Shown here piece by piece: positions 8,336 to 18,279 of a stretch of DNA of 42,426 bases. The DNA is taken from contig CAYJIX010000015.1 in assembly GCA_964370375.1 (NCBI GenBank), forward strand, positions 1 to 42,426, in the 5' to 3' direction. Within the stretch, counting starts at the first letter, position 1. Each line of letters begins with the position of its first letter. This stretch comes from CAYJIX01 sp964370375 (GTDB taxonomy: Bacteria > Desulfobacterota > Desulfovibrionia > Desulfovibrionales > Desulfovibrionaceae). The notes beneath the pieces are model-generated. The model did no database searches and was not told where the DNA came from. It saw nothing but the letters and a program-made list of their open reading frames with translations. The position numbers were made by a program, and so were the translations under genes.

Positions 8336-8434
8336 GTTTACTCCTTCTTCAGGGCGTTTTGTACGTTTGATGCCCTGCATGCTTTTAAAAATACAAACCT
8401 CAAAGAGGTTTCCTTGTTTAGGTTTTATACAAAA

Positions 8435-9220
8435 TTATTTTTTAGGCGCATTTAGAATCTCAATGCGCTTTTCAACAGCCATTTTGTTGGGATAGTCATC
8501 TTTTATTTGCTCAAATAAAGCTTTTGCTTCAGATTTTTTGCCCAGTTCGTCTAATATGTCGGCCCACATAAAACCCGTTCTGGCATGTAATGTCCGATCG
8601 GTTTTGGGTATTTCGAAGGCTTTTTGGGCAATCTCAGCTGCTTTTTCAAGGTTTTCACGAAGAATAAAAATATCTGCCAATACAAGCGAACATTCTGCTG
8701 TCATGTTTGCAGATGCGTTTAGTTGTATACATGCGGTAATATGTTCTTCCGCTCTGTTAAGCTGTTTTTGTTGCACATGGAGTATGCCCAGTTTTTTGGC
8801 AACTTTGGCTTTTTCATCAATAGGTAGAGCGTCATTAGTCGTTAACGAGGTTAATACTTGTATAGCCTTGTCATACTGATTAGTTTTTTCAAACAAATCA
8901 GAAAGTTGGTGTAAAATATAGTGCTGTTTTTTTGAATCGTTTCCAAATTCGTCAAGCATGGCTTCAAAATATTCTATAACCCAACGGCTTTCTTGCACTG
9001 ACTTTTGTGTGATACTTGTCAAAAGCATCCATGCTTCCCAGCGTTTCTCAGAATTTGAACTTTGTCGTAAGAACCTTTCCAAAATTTTTTGCGCCTGATT
9101 TGTATTTCCTACTTCAAGTGCTTTTTTGGCTTCAACAATATCATTGGTAATAGGAAGTTGATCACAACCAGTACAAACAAGACAAGCCGTTAGGCACCAT
9201 AAAAAGATATACCTTTTCAT
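8435..9220 (-). CDS. TPR-containing lipoprotein
   Basis: The 261-residue protein starts with 'MKRYIFLWCLTACLVCTGC', a signal peptide ending in a probable lipidated Cys19; the residue at -3 is Cys, so the lipobox is not canonical. The remainder is made of TPR-like helical pairs ('AKKALEVGNTNQAQKILERF', 'KAIQVLTSLTT', 'RAEEHITACIQLNA', 'KAAEIAQKAFEI'). It should sit on the periplasmic side of the inner or outer membrane. The start is only 15 bases after the gyrA stop, so it is transcribed with gyrase. In Desulfovibrio a TPR lipoprotein at this position is, as far as I recall, common; its function is unknown. Confidence 0.85.
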   Translation of the reverse strand: MKRYIFLWCLTACLVCTGCDQLPITNDIVEAKKALEVGNTNQAQKILERFLRQSSNSEKRWEAWMLLTSITQKSVQESRWVIEYFEAMLDEFGNDSKKQHYILHQLSDLFEKTNQYDKAIQVLTSLTTNDALPIDEKAKVAKKLGILHVQQKQLNRAEEHITACIQLNASANMTAECSLVLADIFILRENLEKAAEIAQKAFEIPKTDRTLHARTGFMWADILDELGKKSEAKALFEQIKDDYPNKMAVEKRIEILNAPKK

Positions 9221-9235
9221 TGGGCATCTAGCATC

Positions 9236-11767
9236 CTAGGAGTCTGTTTCTGTTGAAACGTTCTCATCTTGATTATTGTCTGAATGGTTGTCGTCTGGAT
9301 GTATTTCTTCAACGTCCAAATCGTTAAGGGGGTCATTATCGCGATAGCTTACAGTATCAAATCCTGCTACCTGTGCTCCCTCATCCAAACGAACAAGACG
9401 CACCCCGATGGTGGCTCGTCCTACTGAACGGATCTCGTTCACCTTCATGCGCATGATTTTGTTGGTTGTGGTAAGAAGCACAAGGGCTTCTTCCGGATCG
9501 GCAGCCATGGCTCCCAGCACGGGCCCTGTTTTTGGTGTTATTTTAAAGTTGATGATGCCACGGCCACCGCGGCTTTGAATCCTATAAAGATCTACGTTGG
9601 TTCGTTTGCCATATCCAAGTGCAGACACGGTTAATATTTCTTGTGCTTGGTTTTCTTTTAACACTAAACACGCCACAACATTATCGCCTTGTCGTAAAGC
9701 AATGCCTTTTACTCCGGCTGCTCCCCTTCCCATATCACGCACATCAAGACAATTAAAACGTATGGCAAGACCATCCGCTGTGGCCAATACCACAAAATCA
9801 TCATCCGTTATTTCGCGAACCGTTATAAGCTCATCATTTTCACGTAGGCTTACAGCAATAAGCCCTGATTTACGACTGCGTGCATACAAAGATGCGTTGG
9901 AGCGCTTAACCATGCCTTTGCGTGTGGCAAAAAGAAAATATTTATCTTCGCTAAATTCACGTACCGTTAATACTGTGCTTATCCATTCCTCTTTTTCAAA
10001 AGGCACAAGATTAGCAATATGCATACCTTTAGCTGTGCGGCTTCCTTCCGGCACTTGGTGAACCTTTAATTGGTGCATACGCCCTTTGTTTGTGAAAAGG
10101 AGTATATACTGATGGTTTGTTGTGGTTATAAATTCCTGAACAAAATCATCTTCTGAGGTGTGTACACCTGCAATGCCTTTTCCGCCGCGGCGTTGCTGCT
10201 GGTAATTGGTAAGGCTTGTACGCTTTATATAGCCTCTGCGGCTTAATGTTATCACCACATCATCATCTGGAATCAAATCTTCCACGTTGATGGAGGTTAA
10301 AGATTCACGAATGATTTCTGTGCGCCTTGGTGTGCTATAGGTGTCGCGTACGGCAGTGATTTCATCACGAATAACACCCCATAATACACTGGCATCGTTC
10401 AAAATTTTCATGAACCATTCAATTTTAGCTTGAAGGTCGGCGTATTCTTCCTCAAGCTTATCCCGTTCAAGACCGGTAAGGCGTTGTAAACGCATATCAA
10501 GGATGGCTTGAGCTTGAATTTCGCTAAAAGCAAAGGTTGTGACAAGGCGTTCTTTCGCTTCAGCAGGAGTTGATGACGAACGGATAAGCGAGACAATCTC
10601 GTCAATAGCATCAAGAGCTTTTAAAAGGCCCTCTACTATATGTTTTCTGGCTTCTGCTTTAGCAAGGTCATAGCGAGTGCGGCGCACCACAACTTCACGG
10701 CGGTGATCAAGAAAATACCCAAGAGCTGTTTTAAGTGTTAACAATACCGGCCTATTATCCATAACAGCCAGCATGTTTATACCAAATGAAGTTTCTAAGG
10801 GTGTGAACTTGTAGAGTGAATTTATTACAATTTCAGGGATTATGCCGCGTTTTAGTTCAATTACTATTCTGATTCCTTTACGGTCGCTCTCGTCCCGTAA
10901 ATCTGAAATACCGTCTATTTTACGTTCATTGACAAGAGCTGCTATTTTTTCAACCAAACTTGACTTGTTTAAGGCAAAGGGGATTTCTTTAATTATTATA
11001 GATTGAAAGCCTTTTTTACGCTCTTCTATTTCTACCTTTCCGCGAACCTTTACTGTACCCCTTCCTGTGGTATAGGCATCATATAATCCTTGCCCTGCAT
11101 AAACATAACCACCTGTGGGAAAATCCGGCCCATGAACAAAGTCAATAAGGTCATCAACGGTGCAATCAGGAGTATCGATCATGGTCAACAGCGCGTTGCA
11201 CAATTCCTGCAAATTATGAGGAGGAATATTGGTAGCCATACCAACAGCAATGCCTGATGAACCGTTTAATAGTAAGTTGGGAATTCGGGTGGGCAGAACC
11301 ACCGGTTCTTGTAATGAATTATCGTAATTGGGTTTAAAATCTACGGTTTCTTTATCAATATCACCCAAAAATTCACTGGCAAGGCGTGACATGCGCACTT
11401 CTGTATAACGCATGGCAGCTGGAGCATCGCCATCAATAGAGCCAAAATTGCCTTGTCCATCTTCTAATGGGTCGCGCATGGAAAAGGACTGTGCCATACG
11501 TACCAAGGCATCATACACGGCTGAATCCCCGTGGGGGTGAAATTTACCGATAACATCACCAACGATGCGCGCGCATTTTTTTGGTGGCCTTGTATAGCTG
11601 TTGCCAAGTTCATGTTGAGCAAATAATATCCGCCTATGTACAGGTTTTAAACCGTCTCGGACATCCGGGATAGCTCGCCCAATAATAACACTGAGCGAAT
11701 ATTCCAGATAGGATTTACGCATTTCTGATTCAATACTGACTGTAGGCTCTTCTATGAAATCTTGCAT
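9236..11767 (-). CDS. gyrA: DNA gyrase subunit A
   Basis: GyrA cleaves and rejoins DNA in the gyrase A2B2 complex that introduces negative supercoils. The 843-residue protein has the catalytic tyrosine at Tyr121 ('AAMRYTEVR'). The quinolone-region motif 'HPHGDSAVYDALVRMAQ' has Ser82 and Asp86, the residues normally present in fluoroquinolone-sensitive enzymes. The GyrA box 'QQRRGGKGIAGV' marks the start of the C-terminal DNA-wrapping beta-pinwheel. The tail is highly acidic, as in many gyrases. The start 'MQDFIEEPTVSIESEMRKSY' is standard. It lies 59 bases downstream of gyrB on the same strand. Confidence 0.98.
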   Translation of the reverse strand: MQDFIEEPTVSIESEMRKSYLEYSLSVIIGRAIPDVRDGLKPVHRRILFAQHELGNSYTRPPKKCARIVGDVIGKFHPHGDSAVYDALVRMAQSFSMRDPLEDGQGNFGSIDGDAPAAMRYTEVRMSRLASEFLGDIDKETVDFKPNYDNSLQEPVVLPTRIPNLLLNGSSGIAVGMATNIPPHNLQELCNALLTMIDTPDCTVDDLIDFVHGPDFPTGGYVYAGQGLYDAYTTGRGTVKVRGKVEIEERKKGFQSIIIKEIPFALNKSSLVEKIAALVNERKIDGISDLRDESDRKGIRIVIELKRGIIPEIVINSLYKFTPLETSFGINMLAVMDNRPVLLTLKTALGYFLDHRREVVVRRTRYDLAKAEARKHIVEGLLKALDAIDEIVSLIRSSSTPAEAKERLVTTFAFSEIQAQAILDMRLQRLTGLERDKLEEEYADLQAKIEWFMKILNDASVLWGVIRDEITAVRDTYSTPRRTEIIRESLTSINVEDLIPDDDVVITLSRRGYIKRTSLTNYQQQRRGGKGIAGVHTSEDDFVQEFITTTNHQYILLFTNKGRMHQLKVHQVPEGSRTAKGMHIANLVPFEKEEWISTVLTVREFSEDKYFLFATRKGMVKRSNASLYARSRKSGLIAVSLRENDELITVREITDDDFVVLATADGLAIRFNCLDVRDMGRGAAGVKGIALRQGDNVVACLVLKENQAQEILTVSALGYGKRTNVDLYRIQSRGGRGIINFKITPKTGPVLGAMAADPEEALVLLTTTNKIMRMKVNEIRSVGRATIGVRLVRLDEGAQVAGFDTVSYRDNDPLNDLDVEEIHPDDNHSDNNQDENVSTETDS

Positions 11768-11826
11768 TGTTTGCTCTCTAAAAAAATTCTTCTGTTATTA
11801 TAAAATTAGCTACTTATATAGCACTA

Positions 11827-14211
11827 TTAAATATCAAGATCCCGAACACTTAACGCGTTACGTTCAATAAATTCTCTACGCGGCTCCACCCTATCACCCA
11901 TAAGTTGCTCAAACGTATTGCTAGCATTTTGAGCATCTTCAACCGTAACACGGAGTAACGTACGATTTTCAGGATTCATGGTTGTTACCCATAATTGTTC
12001 AGGGTTCATTTCACCCAAGCCTTTGTAACGCTGAATTGTAATGCCCTTTCTGGCCTCTTCCAAGGTCATGGCATAAAGGGTGAAAAGATCAAAAAACGTA
12101 TGTCGCTGTTCTCTACTACACAATGTAAATTTTATATCCCCACATTGCTTGCGGATATCTTCCATTATTTCCCATGACTGCTTATACATTCTTGAAGAAA
12201 AGAAATCTATGGCAACACGTGTTCTATGACCATTCATGTTTTCTATTATTGCAAAAAACCTATCATTATCATCATATGATTCTTTTATAATGTTAAGCTT
12301 ATATTTATTTTTGTTTAATATTGTTTTTATTTCACTATCATCTCCTATACTTTCAGGAGTAATACATTCTTTTGTATTGATCATCAGCATAAAAAGCTCT
12401 TTAGAAATACCAGCTAATTCTGCATCTTGAACACGGCTATTTAAACTTTCAATTTTTTTAAGTAAATTAACTATCTCCGTGCCCTTAATTATAGTATCGT
12501 TAGATGTTTCAATGCTCATATCATCGCTGACCCGTTGCATTAAAAAAGCATTAAGTTCAACGTCGTCTTTTATAAATTTTTCCATTTTACTATTATGGGC
12601 TCTATATAAAGGAGGTTGAGCTATATATAAATGGCCTCTATCAATAAGACCACCATAATTTCTAAAAAAGAATGTAAGTAATAAAGTACGAATATGCGCA
12701 CCATCAACATCGGCGTCAGTCATTATTACTATTTTATGATACCGCAGCCTTTCATAGTCGATATCTTCTTCGTTAATATCAAATCCGGCACCCATGGCAG
12801 TGATAAGAGCTTTGACCTCTTTATTAGCCAACATTTTATCCACACGGGTACGTTCTGTATTAAGAATTTTACCGCGCAAAGGCAAAATAGCCTGAGTACT
12901 GGGGTTGCGTCCTTGTTTGGCGGAACCTCCTGCAGAATCACCTTCTACAATAAACAATTCACTGTTTGCAGGATCTTTACTTTGACAGTCTGCTAATTTT
13001 CCTGGCAAGGAATTGTCTGAAAGAGCCCCTTTACGACGTACCAATTCTTTGGCTCTGCGTGCAGCATCTCGTGCCCTTGCAGCATCCATAGATTTTTCAA
13101 TGATAAGACGTGCTTCTTTGGGATTTTCTTGAAAATATGTATCCAACTGGGCATACACATGACCTGCAACAATACCTGCTATTTCGCTATTGCCAAGTTT
13201 TGTTTTTGTTTGCCCTTCAAATTGTGGTTGCGGAAGTTTAACGCTTAAAATAGCCACAAGCCCTTCACGAACATCATCGCCTGATAAGGCGTTTCCTTTC
13301 ATTTTTTTTGTCAAATCTGTTTGGCTTTTTATGTAGCCGTTAATAGCGCGGGTTAGGGCTGTTTTAAACCCGGCAAGGTGTGTACCACCTTCTACTGTGC
13401 GAATATTGTTGGCAAAAGTATATGTAATTTCTTTGTAACTGCTGTTGTATTGCAGGGCAAATTCTACACTCACACCTTCAGCAACATCTTCGCCTGAAAT
13501 AATTGGATGAATCCCGGTTTCGCCTGAATTGAGATCATTTACAAACTGGCGCAAGCCACCTTCTGCTTGAAAAACATGTTTTTCGCCGGTACGCTCATCC
13601 AAACATTCTATAATAAGACCTTTATTTAAATAGGCTAATTCTTCAAACCTTTTCCGTAATATTTCGTATGAATATTGTGTTGTTTCAAAAATGGTTTCAT
13701 CTGGTTTAAATCGTACTGTGGTGCCATGGCTGTCTGCCTCACCCATAAATTGCAAGGTTTCTTGCGGTATACCTCTGCTATAACGCTGTTTCCAGCGTTT
13801 CCCGTCACGGCGTACCGTTACATCAAGCCATTCAGAAAGGGCGTTCACACACGATACACCAACACCATGCAATCCGCCTGAAACCTTATACGTATCATTA
13901 TCAAATTTACCACCTGCGTGTAATTTTGTCATGACAACTTGAACAGCAGGTACACCTTCTTTTGGGTGTATATCAACGGGAATGCCTCGCCCGTTATCTC
14001 TTACCGTTACAGAACTATCAAGGTGTAAAACAATATCTATTTTGCTACAAAAACCGGCCATGGCTTCGTCAATGGAATTGTCCACCACTTCATATACCAG
14101 ATGGTGCAAACCACGAGAATCTTTGCTGCCAATATACATGGCAGGACGCATGCGTACAGCTTCAAGCCCTTCAAGAATAGTTATGGAATCAGCAGTATAA
14201 TTATGGGTCAT
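11827..14211 (-). CDS. gyrB: DNA gyrase subunit B
   Basis: GyrB is the ATPase subunit of gyrase. Residues 1-220 form the GHKL ATPase ('EVVDNSIDEAMAG', 'DNGRGIPVD', 'GGLHGVGVS'). The transducer follows, then the Toprim domain with Glu424 in 'VEGDSAGGSA' and the metal-binding Asp499, Asp501 and Asp503 in 'MTDADVDGAH'. About 165 residues between the Toprim motifs and the C-terminus (roughly 540-700) match the insert typical of Gram-negative GyrB. This part has noticeably AT-rich codons and looks fast-evolving. The end ('GEMNPEQLW', 'FIERNALSVRDLDI') is canonical. At 794 residues the length is normal. It lies 81 bases downstream of dnaN. Confidence 0.98.
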   Translation of the reverse strand: MTHNYTADSITILEGLEAVRMRPAMYIGSKDSRGLHHLVYEVVDNSIDEAMAGFCSKIDIVLHLDSSVTVRDNGRGIPVDIHPKEGVPAVQVVMTKLHAGGKFDNDTYKVSGGLHGVGVSCVNALSEWLDVTVRRDGKRWKQRYSRGIPQETLQFMGEADSHGTTVRFKPDETIFETTQYSYEILRKRFEELAYLNKGLIIECLDERTGEKHVFQAEGGLRQFVNDLNSGETGIHPIISGEDVAEGVSVEFALQYNSSYKEITYTFANNIRTVEGGTHLAGFKTALTRAINGYIKSQTDLTKKMKGNALSGDDVREGLVAILSVKLPQPQFEGQTKTKLGNSEIAGIVAGHVYAQLDTYFQENPKEARLIIEKSMDAARARDAARRAKELVRRKGALSDNSLPGKLADCQSKDPANSELFIVEGDSAGGSAKQGRNPSTQAILPLRGKILNTERTRVDKMLANKEVKALITAMGAGFDINEEDIDYERLRYHKIVIMTDADVDGAHIRTLLLTFFFRNYGGLIDRGHLYIAQPPLYRAHNSKMEKFIKDDVELNAFLMQRVSDDMSIETSNDTIIKGTEIVNLLKKIESLNSRVQDAELAGISKELFMLMINTKECITPESIGDDSEIKTILNKNKYKLNIIKESYDDNDRFFAIIENMNGHRTRVAIDFFSSRMYKQSWEIMEDIRKQCGDIKFTLCSREQRHTFFDLFTLYAMTLEEARKGITIQRYKGLGEMNPEQLWVTTMNPENRTLLRVTVEDAQNASNTFEQLMGDRVEPRREFIERNALSVRDLDI

Positions 14212-14292
14212 TCTACACTCTCAATACTCATTACATGTAACATATTTTTTACTTTTTCGTACTATAACAAATGTTATCCTCAATAAATACTT

Positions 14293-15450
14293 TTACGCCT
14301 CTTCGGTATAATAATTTTGTTCAGTAATTTTCATGGGCATTATTATAACTGTATATTCCGGATCATCATTTCCACTAATTCCACAAGGACCTTCCGCGCT
14401 TGTAAAAGCCAATTTGAGTTCTTGTGAAGAATAATGCCCCAAAATCTCCATTAAATTTTTTGTTGGAAAGGCTATGCGTTCAATGGAACCATCATAACGA
14501 ATTTCCAAAGATTCGTTAGCTGACCCCGTATTTTGTCCCTGCGCAGACAATATAACCTCTTGAGCCGAAATATCAAAATATGTGCATATGTCATTGTCAC
14601 TATTGAATAAAGCAATCCTATCAAGTGCTTCAAGCATTTCTTTTCTATCCACAATACAATTTGATGTGCCTTCATTTTTCAAGCGTTCCAAGAAAATAGT
14701 ATAATCAGGATAGGTATAGGTTGTTGCCAAAGGCAAGCTTAAGGTTTCATGACCATTTCCCGAGCGTAGGAAAAGCCTTTTTTCAGTTATGTTTATTTCA
14801 ATCTCATCGCCGGAAAGCCATTTACGCAGTTCAGAAACATACTTTCTTTGAATAATTATGCCTTCAGAGGGTAAAAGTTTTGCCAAATCATCATGAACAA
14901 AACTAGCTAAGGCAAATTGATGCCCATTAAGGCCACATACATCTATTTTTCCATCATTCAAAGGTTTTATATACATGCATCCTATGGCATCTGCGTCTTC
15001 TTGATCGCTTATGCAAAAAAAGACTCTGTCGATCATGTCCTGAAAAATATCACCACTCCATAATACTGCGCCTTCTTGGGGGAATGGGGCTAAGGCTTGA
15101 AACCAAGTTGGATCATTGGATGGAAGTTTATAGGTGCGCCGCCCTTGCTCTACAATCATAGATGTTGCGCCAGCACCATCTATGGTGAAACGCAATTCAC
15201 CTGAAGGAAGTCTGCGGATAAGGTCCACAAAATTTCGCCCATTAATACCGGTAAGGCCATTTTCAGTAATATTGGCGGGATAAACTCCTATGAATTCAAT
15301 ATTAGCATCAGTTGCCATAAGGGTTAAGGTTCCATCCTCAGCTTTCATCCATAAGGAGCGAAGGTAGGCTGCTCCTGTTTTGGTAGGAATGATACCTGAA
15401 GCTTTTTGCAAGCCTTCGATGATTTCTTCTTTGTTTACTTGTAAGATCAT
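14293..15450 (-). CDS. dnaN: DNA polymerase III beta subunit (sliding clamp)
   Basis: The 385-residue protein has the three-domain layout of the ring-forming clamp that tethers DNA polymerase III to DNA. Typical features are the N-terminal 'MILQVNKEEIIEGLQKASGI', 'LMATDANIE', 'GINGRNFVDLIRRLPSG' and a C-terminal 'VIMPMKI' close to the usual VMPMR-type end. Length is close to the E. coli clamp. It lies 136 bases downstream of dnaA and 81 bases upstream of gyrB, the classical origin order. The gap to dnaA contains an AT-rich hairpin. Confidence 0.97.
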   Translation of the reverse strand: MILQVNKEEIIEGLQKASGIIPTKTGAAYLRSLWMKAEDGTLTLMATDANIEFIGVYPANITENGLTGINGRNFVDLIRRLPSGELRFTIDGAGATSMIVEQGRRTYKLPSNDPTWFQALAPFPQEGAVLWSGDIFQDMIDRVFFCISDQEDADAIGCMYIKPLNDGKIDVCGLNGHQFALASFVHDDLAKLLPSEGIIIQRKYVSELRKWLSGDEIEINITEKRLFLRSGNGHETLSLPLATTYTYPDYTIFLERLKNEGTSNCIVDRKEMLEALDRIALFNSDNDICTYFDISAQEVILSAQGQNTGSANESLEIRYDGSIERIAFPTKNLMEILGHYSSQELKLAFTSAEGPCGISGNDDPEYTVIIMPMKITEQNYYTEEA

Positions 15451-15506
15451 ATATACTTCCTTGTTAGGATTTATTGGTGTTGAAGGTTTGTGCCTACATA
15501 TGGTAA

Positions 15507-15536
15507 GTTCTTTTTTTTATTGTATAAAAAAGGAAC
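15507..15536 (-). repeat. AT-rich hairpin between dnaA and dnaN
   Basis: GTTCTTTTTTTTAT (15507-15520) faces ATAAAAAAGGAAC (15524-15536) with a 3-base loop, giving about 13 pairs with one wobble and one bulge. It lies in the 136-base gap about 60 bases upstream of dnaN. It could be a processing or attenuation element, or only AT-rich spacer. Confidence 0.4.
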
Positions 15537-15586
15537 AATTTTGAAACATATTTAGTTACCGTAGTTACATAATAAAAAAAATAAGG

Positions 15587-16879
15587 TTACGTAAGTCTAT
15601 TTTTGAGGGTATTTGTCAATTCTTTTACCAAAGTGTTCATAATGTTGTCACGTTCCTGTAATTGTTTGATTTTTTTTACTGCATAAACAACAGTACTGTG
15701 ATCTTTACCTCCAAAAAATCTTCCTATTATTGAATAAGAATGCCCGAGCAATTCTCTACATAAAAACATGGCTAATTGCCGCGCTTTGACAAGTTCCGGA
15801 CGACGAACATCTCCTAAAATATCTTTTTGAGCAACAGACAAGCGCTCAGCCACACAGGTTACAATATGTTGCGGTGTCAAAGAAGAACCTGATAAGCTTT
15901 GTTGTAAAATAATAGTTATCTCTCGTTCATGTAATTCACGCTGAATTAATTGACTATGACTGACAAAACGACGAATAATTCCTAAAAGGCGACGTAAGTC
16001 TGTACAATGTTGTGCGGCTTGAAGTAAATAATCCTTACTAATAGTTATATTTAGATTTTTAGCTTGGAGCTGCGCATAGCGAAAGCGAACATCTAAATCG
16101 GGTTCCGGCAACTCAAACCATAAACCTTGTTCTAATCTTGAGTGTAAGGCCTTTGAAAAAGTCCAAGCAGATGGGTGGCCTGTTCCAGCTAAAAGCATAG
16201 GTTTGTGATTGTTTGTAAAGGTATCAATAAGGGATATGCATAACTGATCCAATGAATCAGTTAAGGGTAAATTATGAAGATTGTCAAGGATAAAGAGTTG
16301 ATGGGAACATAATAAATTATATGTTTTCCACTGTCCTTGTTGATAAAATAAAGATTGCAATTCTTCAACAGTATAAAAACCCACATCATATGTATGAAAA
16401 GATGCCCATTTGTTGGCAGTTGCCTGTAATAAATGAGTTTTACCTGTACTGCTTACTCCCCCTATAACTACAGGACAGTATATATATGGGTAATTAAATA
16501 TATCTGATTGTAATATATTGATAAGTCCTTTATTTTTTCCGGAAGATATAAAATTTTCAAAACTAGCAGGGCCATGTGTAGTTTTTTGTATAGGGACTAA
16601 ATTTTTAGTAAACTTGTCATTCTCAGTATCTATATCTGAATATTCAATTGAAACAGTATGGGACTGAGTATTTGTGCAAAGCTCTGAAATAGTTTCTTGT
16701 ACTTTTTTACGAAAAGATTGAGGGAAGGTTGAAGCAAAATATGAATGGGGGAAAAAAAGAGTAACTATATTTTTTTCTGAAGTATATTCAATAGATAAAG
16801 GATCATACCATTGGTAAATATAATCTTCTTGGTGTTCTTTTAAAAGTTGTGCTCGGAGCATCTGCTTAAAAGTATCCAT
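15587..16879 (-). CDS. dnaA: Chromosomal replication initiator protein DnaA (divergent)
   Basis: DnaA opens the origin and loads the replicative helicase. The 430-residue protein has a recognisable domain I (residues 1-80) and a short linker. The AAA+ core has a Walker A at residues 141-148 (GVSSTGKT) and a Walker B in 'LFILDNLHNL', where Asp199 is kept but the second acidic residue is Asn200. The arginine of 'HSRLEQGL' (Arg248) and that of 'DLRRLLG' are present. Domain IV holds the DNA-binding signature 'FFGGKDHSTVVYAVKKI'. Gapless comparison puts Pro where E. coli DnaA has the base-reading Arg399. The first gene of the dnaA-dnaN-gyrB-gyrA cluster, it borders the candidate origin. The ribosome site is weak. 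Confidence 0.95.
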   Translation of the reverse strand: MDTFKQMLRAQLLKEHQEDYIYQWYDPLSIEYTSEKNIVTLFFPHSYFASTFPQSFRKKVQETISELCTNTQSHTVSIEYSDIDTENDKFTKNLVPIQKTTHGPASFENFISSGKNKGLINILQSDIFNYPYIYCPVVIGGVSSTGKTHLLQATANKWASFHTYDVGFYTVEELQSLFYQQGQWKTYNLLCSHQLFILDNLHNLPLTDSLDQLCISLIDTFTNNHKPMLLAGTGHPSAWTFSKALHSRLEQGLWFELPEPDLDVRFRYAQLQAKNLNITISKDYLLQAAQHCTDLRRLLGIIRRFVSHSQLIQRELHEREITIILQQSLSGSSLTPQHIVTCVAERLSVAQKDILGDVRRPELVKARQLAMFLCRELLGHSYSIIGRFFGGKDHSTVVYAVKKIKQLQERDNIMNTLVKELTNTLKNRLT

Positions 16880-17115
16880 GAAAAATATATCCAGTGTTAC
16901 AAAAGGTTTACTAAAAAACTAATTGCATATAATACCATAAACTAAAAATCTATTCAAGTTACTATAGGTTGTTGAAAAAAGTGTTTTTTTAGAAAAAAAA
17001 AGCTATATACATGAATATAATTATATTTTTATAAAAATACATTATGGAAGCCAAATCATTATTTAGCCATTAGTATTCTATAAATTATGGACAAGTCAGA
17101 CAAATAAATATAAAC
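16880..17115. other. Candidate replication origin region (dnaA-queA divergent gap)
   Basis: This 236-base gap is very AT-rich, with long A and T runs (for example around 16975-17030). It lies where the leftward dnaA operon and rightward queA diverge, the usual place for oriC in this gene order. No consensus DnaA box (TTATCCACA) is visible on either strand; the nearest match, TTGTCCATA on the minus strand near 17088-17096, has two differences. The promoters of dnaA and queA must also lie here. The origin call rests on position and composition only. Confidence 0.5.
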
Positions 17116-18249
17116 ATGTGCCCTATGATTTGTGCAAACAACAACACAGCGTGCGCCGATGATTTTGAGCGTAGCAGTTATTATTTCGACCTGCCCTCAT
17201 CCATGATTGCCCAAGAAGCAATGGAAAGAGGCAGATCTAAGCTTATGATTTTGGATAGATATAAAGATAATTTGACACATGGAACATTTAGCGATTTAGG
17301 AAACTATCTGCCTGAAGGCGCCTTATTGGTGGCAAACAATTCTCGTGTTGTGCCGGCACGCCTTTTTGGGTTTAAGCCCACAGGTGGAGTTATAGAACTA
17401 TTATTGCTTAGCCCTTTACCGTTGGTAGAAAAAAAAGCCGTACAGATTGAAGGCTCTACTTTTGAAGCAGAAGCAGAAGTTCTGCTCAAACCTGCAAAAT
17501 CTGTTAAAGTGGGTCAAAAGTTTTCTTTTGCATCAAGTGACAATCCGCTTCAAGTTTGTGTTCTTGAAAAAATGGCGTTTGGCCGACACAGAGTTCTGCT
17601 TGCTTGGAAAGGTTCGTTGCGCAGTATTTTTGAGGAGCACGGGCATCTTCCGTTACCGCCGTATATCCGTCGTCCTGACAATCCGGATGATCTAAAAAGA
17701 TACCAAACTATTTATGCAAGCTCAGCTGCCGCAGGTTCTGTTGCTGCCCCCACGGCAGGGTTGCATTTTGCACCAGGGATGCGAGAAAGCTTGGAAAAAC
17801 AAGGCCTTTTATGGGCGGAAGTAACATTGCATGTAGGATATGGTACCTTTAACCCTGTTCGTTGTGATGATATCCGTGAACACGAGATGCACCCGGAATA
17901 TGTAGAAATTTCTGCTGAAGCAGCCGCAATGGTGAATACAGCAAAACAAGAAGGCAGGCCCATTATTGCCATTGGCACAACAGCTTGTAGGACCCTTGAA
18001 GGGGTAGCAAAGCAAAAAAAATCTTCAGAAATAACAGCCTATGCTGATTGGATTAACCTCTTTATTACACCTGGATATAGCTTTCAAGTGGTTGATGGTA
18101 TAATAACAAACTTTCATTTGCCCGAATCCACATTATTGATGCTAGTTTCTGCCTTTACAGGACGCGAGCGTTTGCTAAGCGCCTACATGGAAGCTATAAA
18201 AAAGGACTATCGTTTTTTTTCTTTTGGAGACGCCATGTTGATTGCATAA
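17116..18249 (+). CDS. queA: S-adenosylmethionine:tRNA ribosyltransferase-isomerase
   Basis: QueA transfers the ribosyl part of SAM to preQ1 in tRNA to make epoxyqueuosine, the penultimate step of queuosine synthesis. The 377-residue protein shows the family signatures 'YYFDLPSSMIAQEAMERGRSKLM' split around residue 20-45, 'LVANNSRVVPARLFG', 'PLPPYIRRPDNPDD', 'GSVAAPTAGLHF', 'LHVGYGTFNPVR' and 'NFHLPESTLLMLVSAFTGRE'. Length is slightly above the usual ~350 because of a short N-terminal extension; no clear ribosome site supports the ATG at 17116, and a second ATG nine bases on is possible. It is the first rightward gene beyond the candidate origin and appears monocistronic. Confidence 0.95.
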   Translation: MCPMICANNNTACADDFERSSYYFDLPSSMIAQEAMERGRSKLMILDRYKDNLTHGTFSDLGNYLPEGALLVANNSRVVPARLFGFKPTGGVIELLLLSPLPLVEKKAVQIEGSTFEAEAEVLLKPAKSVKVGQKFSFASSDNPLQVCVLEKMAFGRHRVLLAWKGSLRSIFEEHGHLPLPPYIRRPDNPDDLKRYQTIYASSAAAGSVAAPTAGLHFAPGMRESLEKQGLLWAEVTLHVGYGTFNPVRCDDIREHEMHPEYVEISAEAAAMVNTAKQEGRPIIAIGTTACRTLEGVAKQKKSSEITAYADWINLFITPGYSFQVVDGIITNFHLPESTLLMLVSAFTGRERLLSAYMEAIKKDYRFFSFGDAMLIA

Positions 18250-18279
18250 ACTTGGCTCCAAAAGGTCTGTGTATTTTTC

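Noticed and set aside
12836..12844. Perfect DnaA box TTATCCACA
   Set aside because: A single copy inside gyrB coding sequence; another lies in thiH (25222-25230). Isolated nine-base matches are expected by chance.
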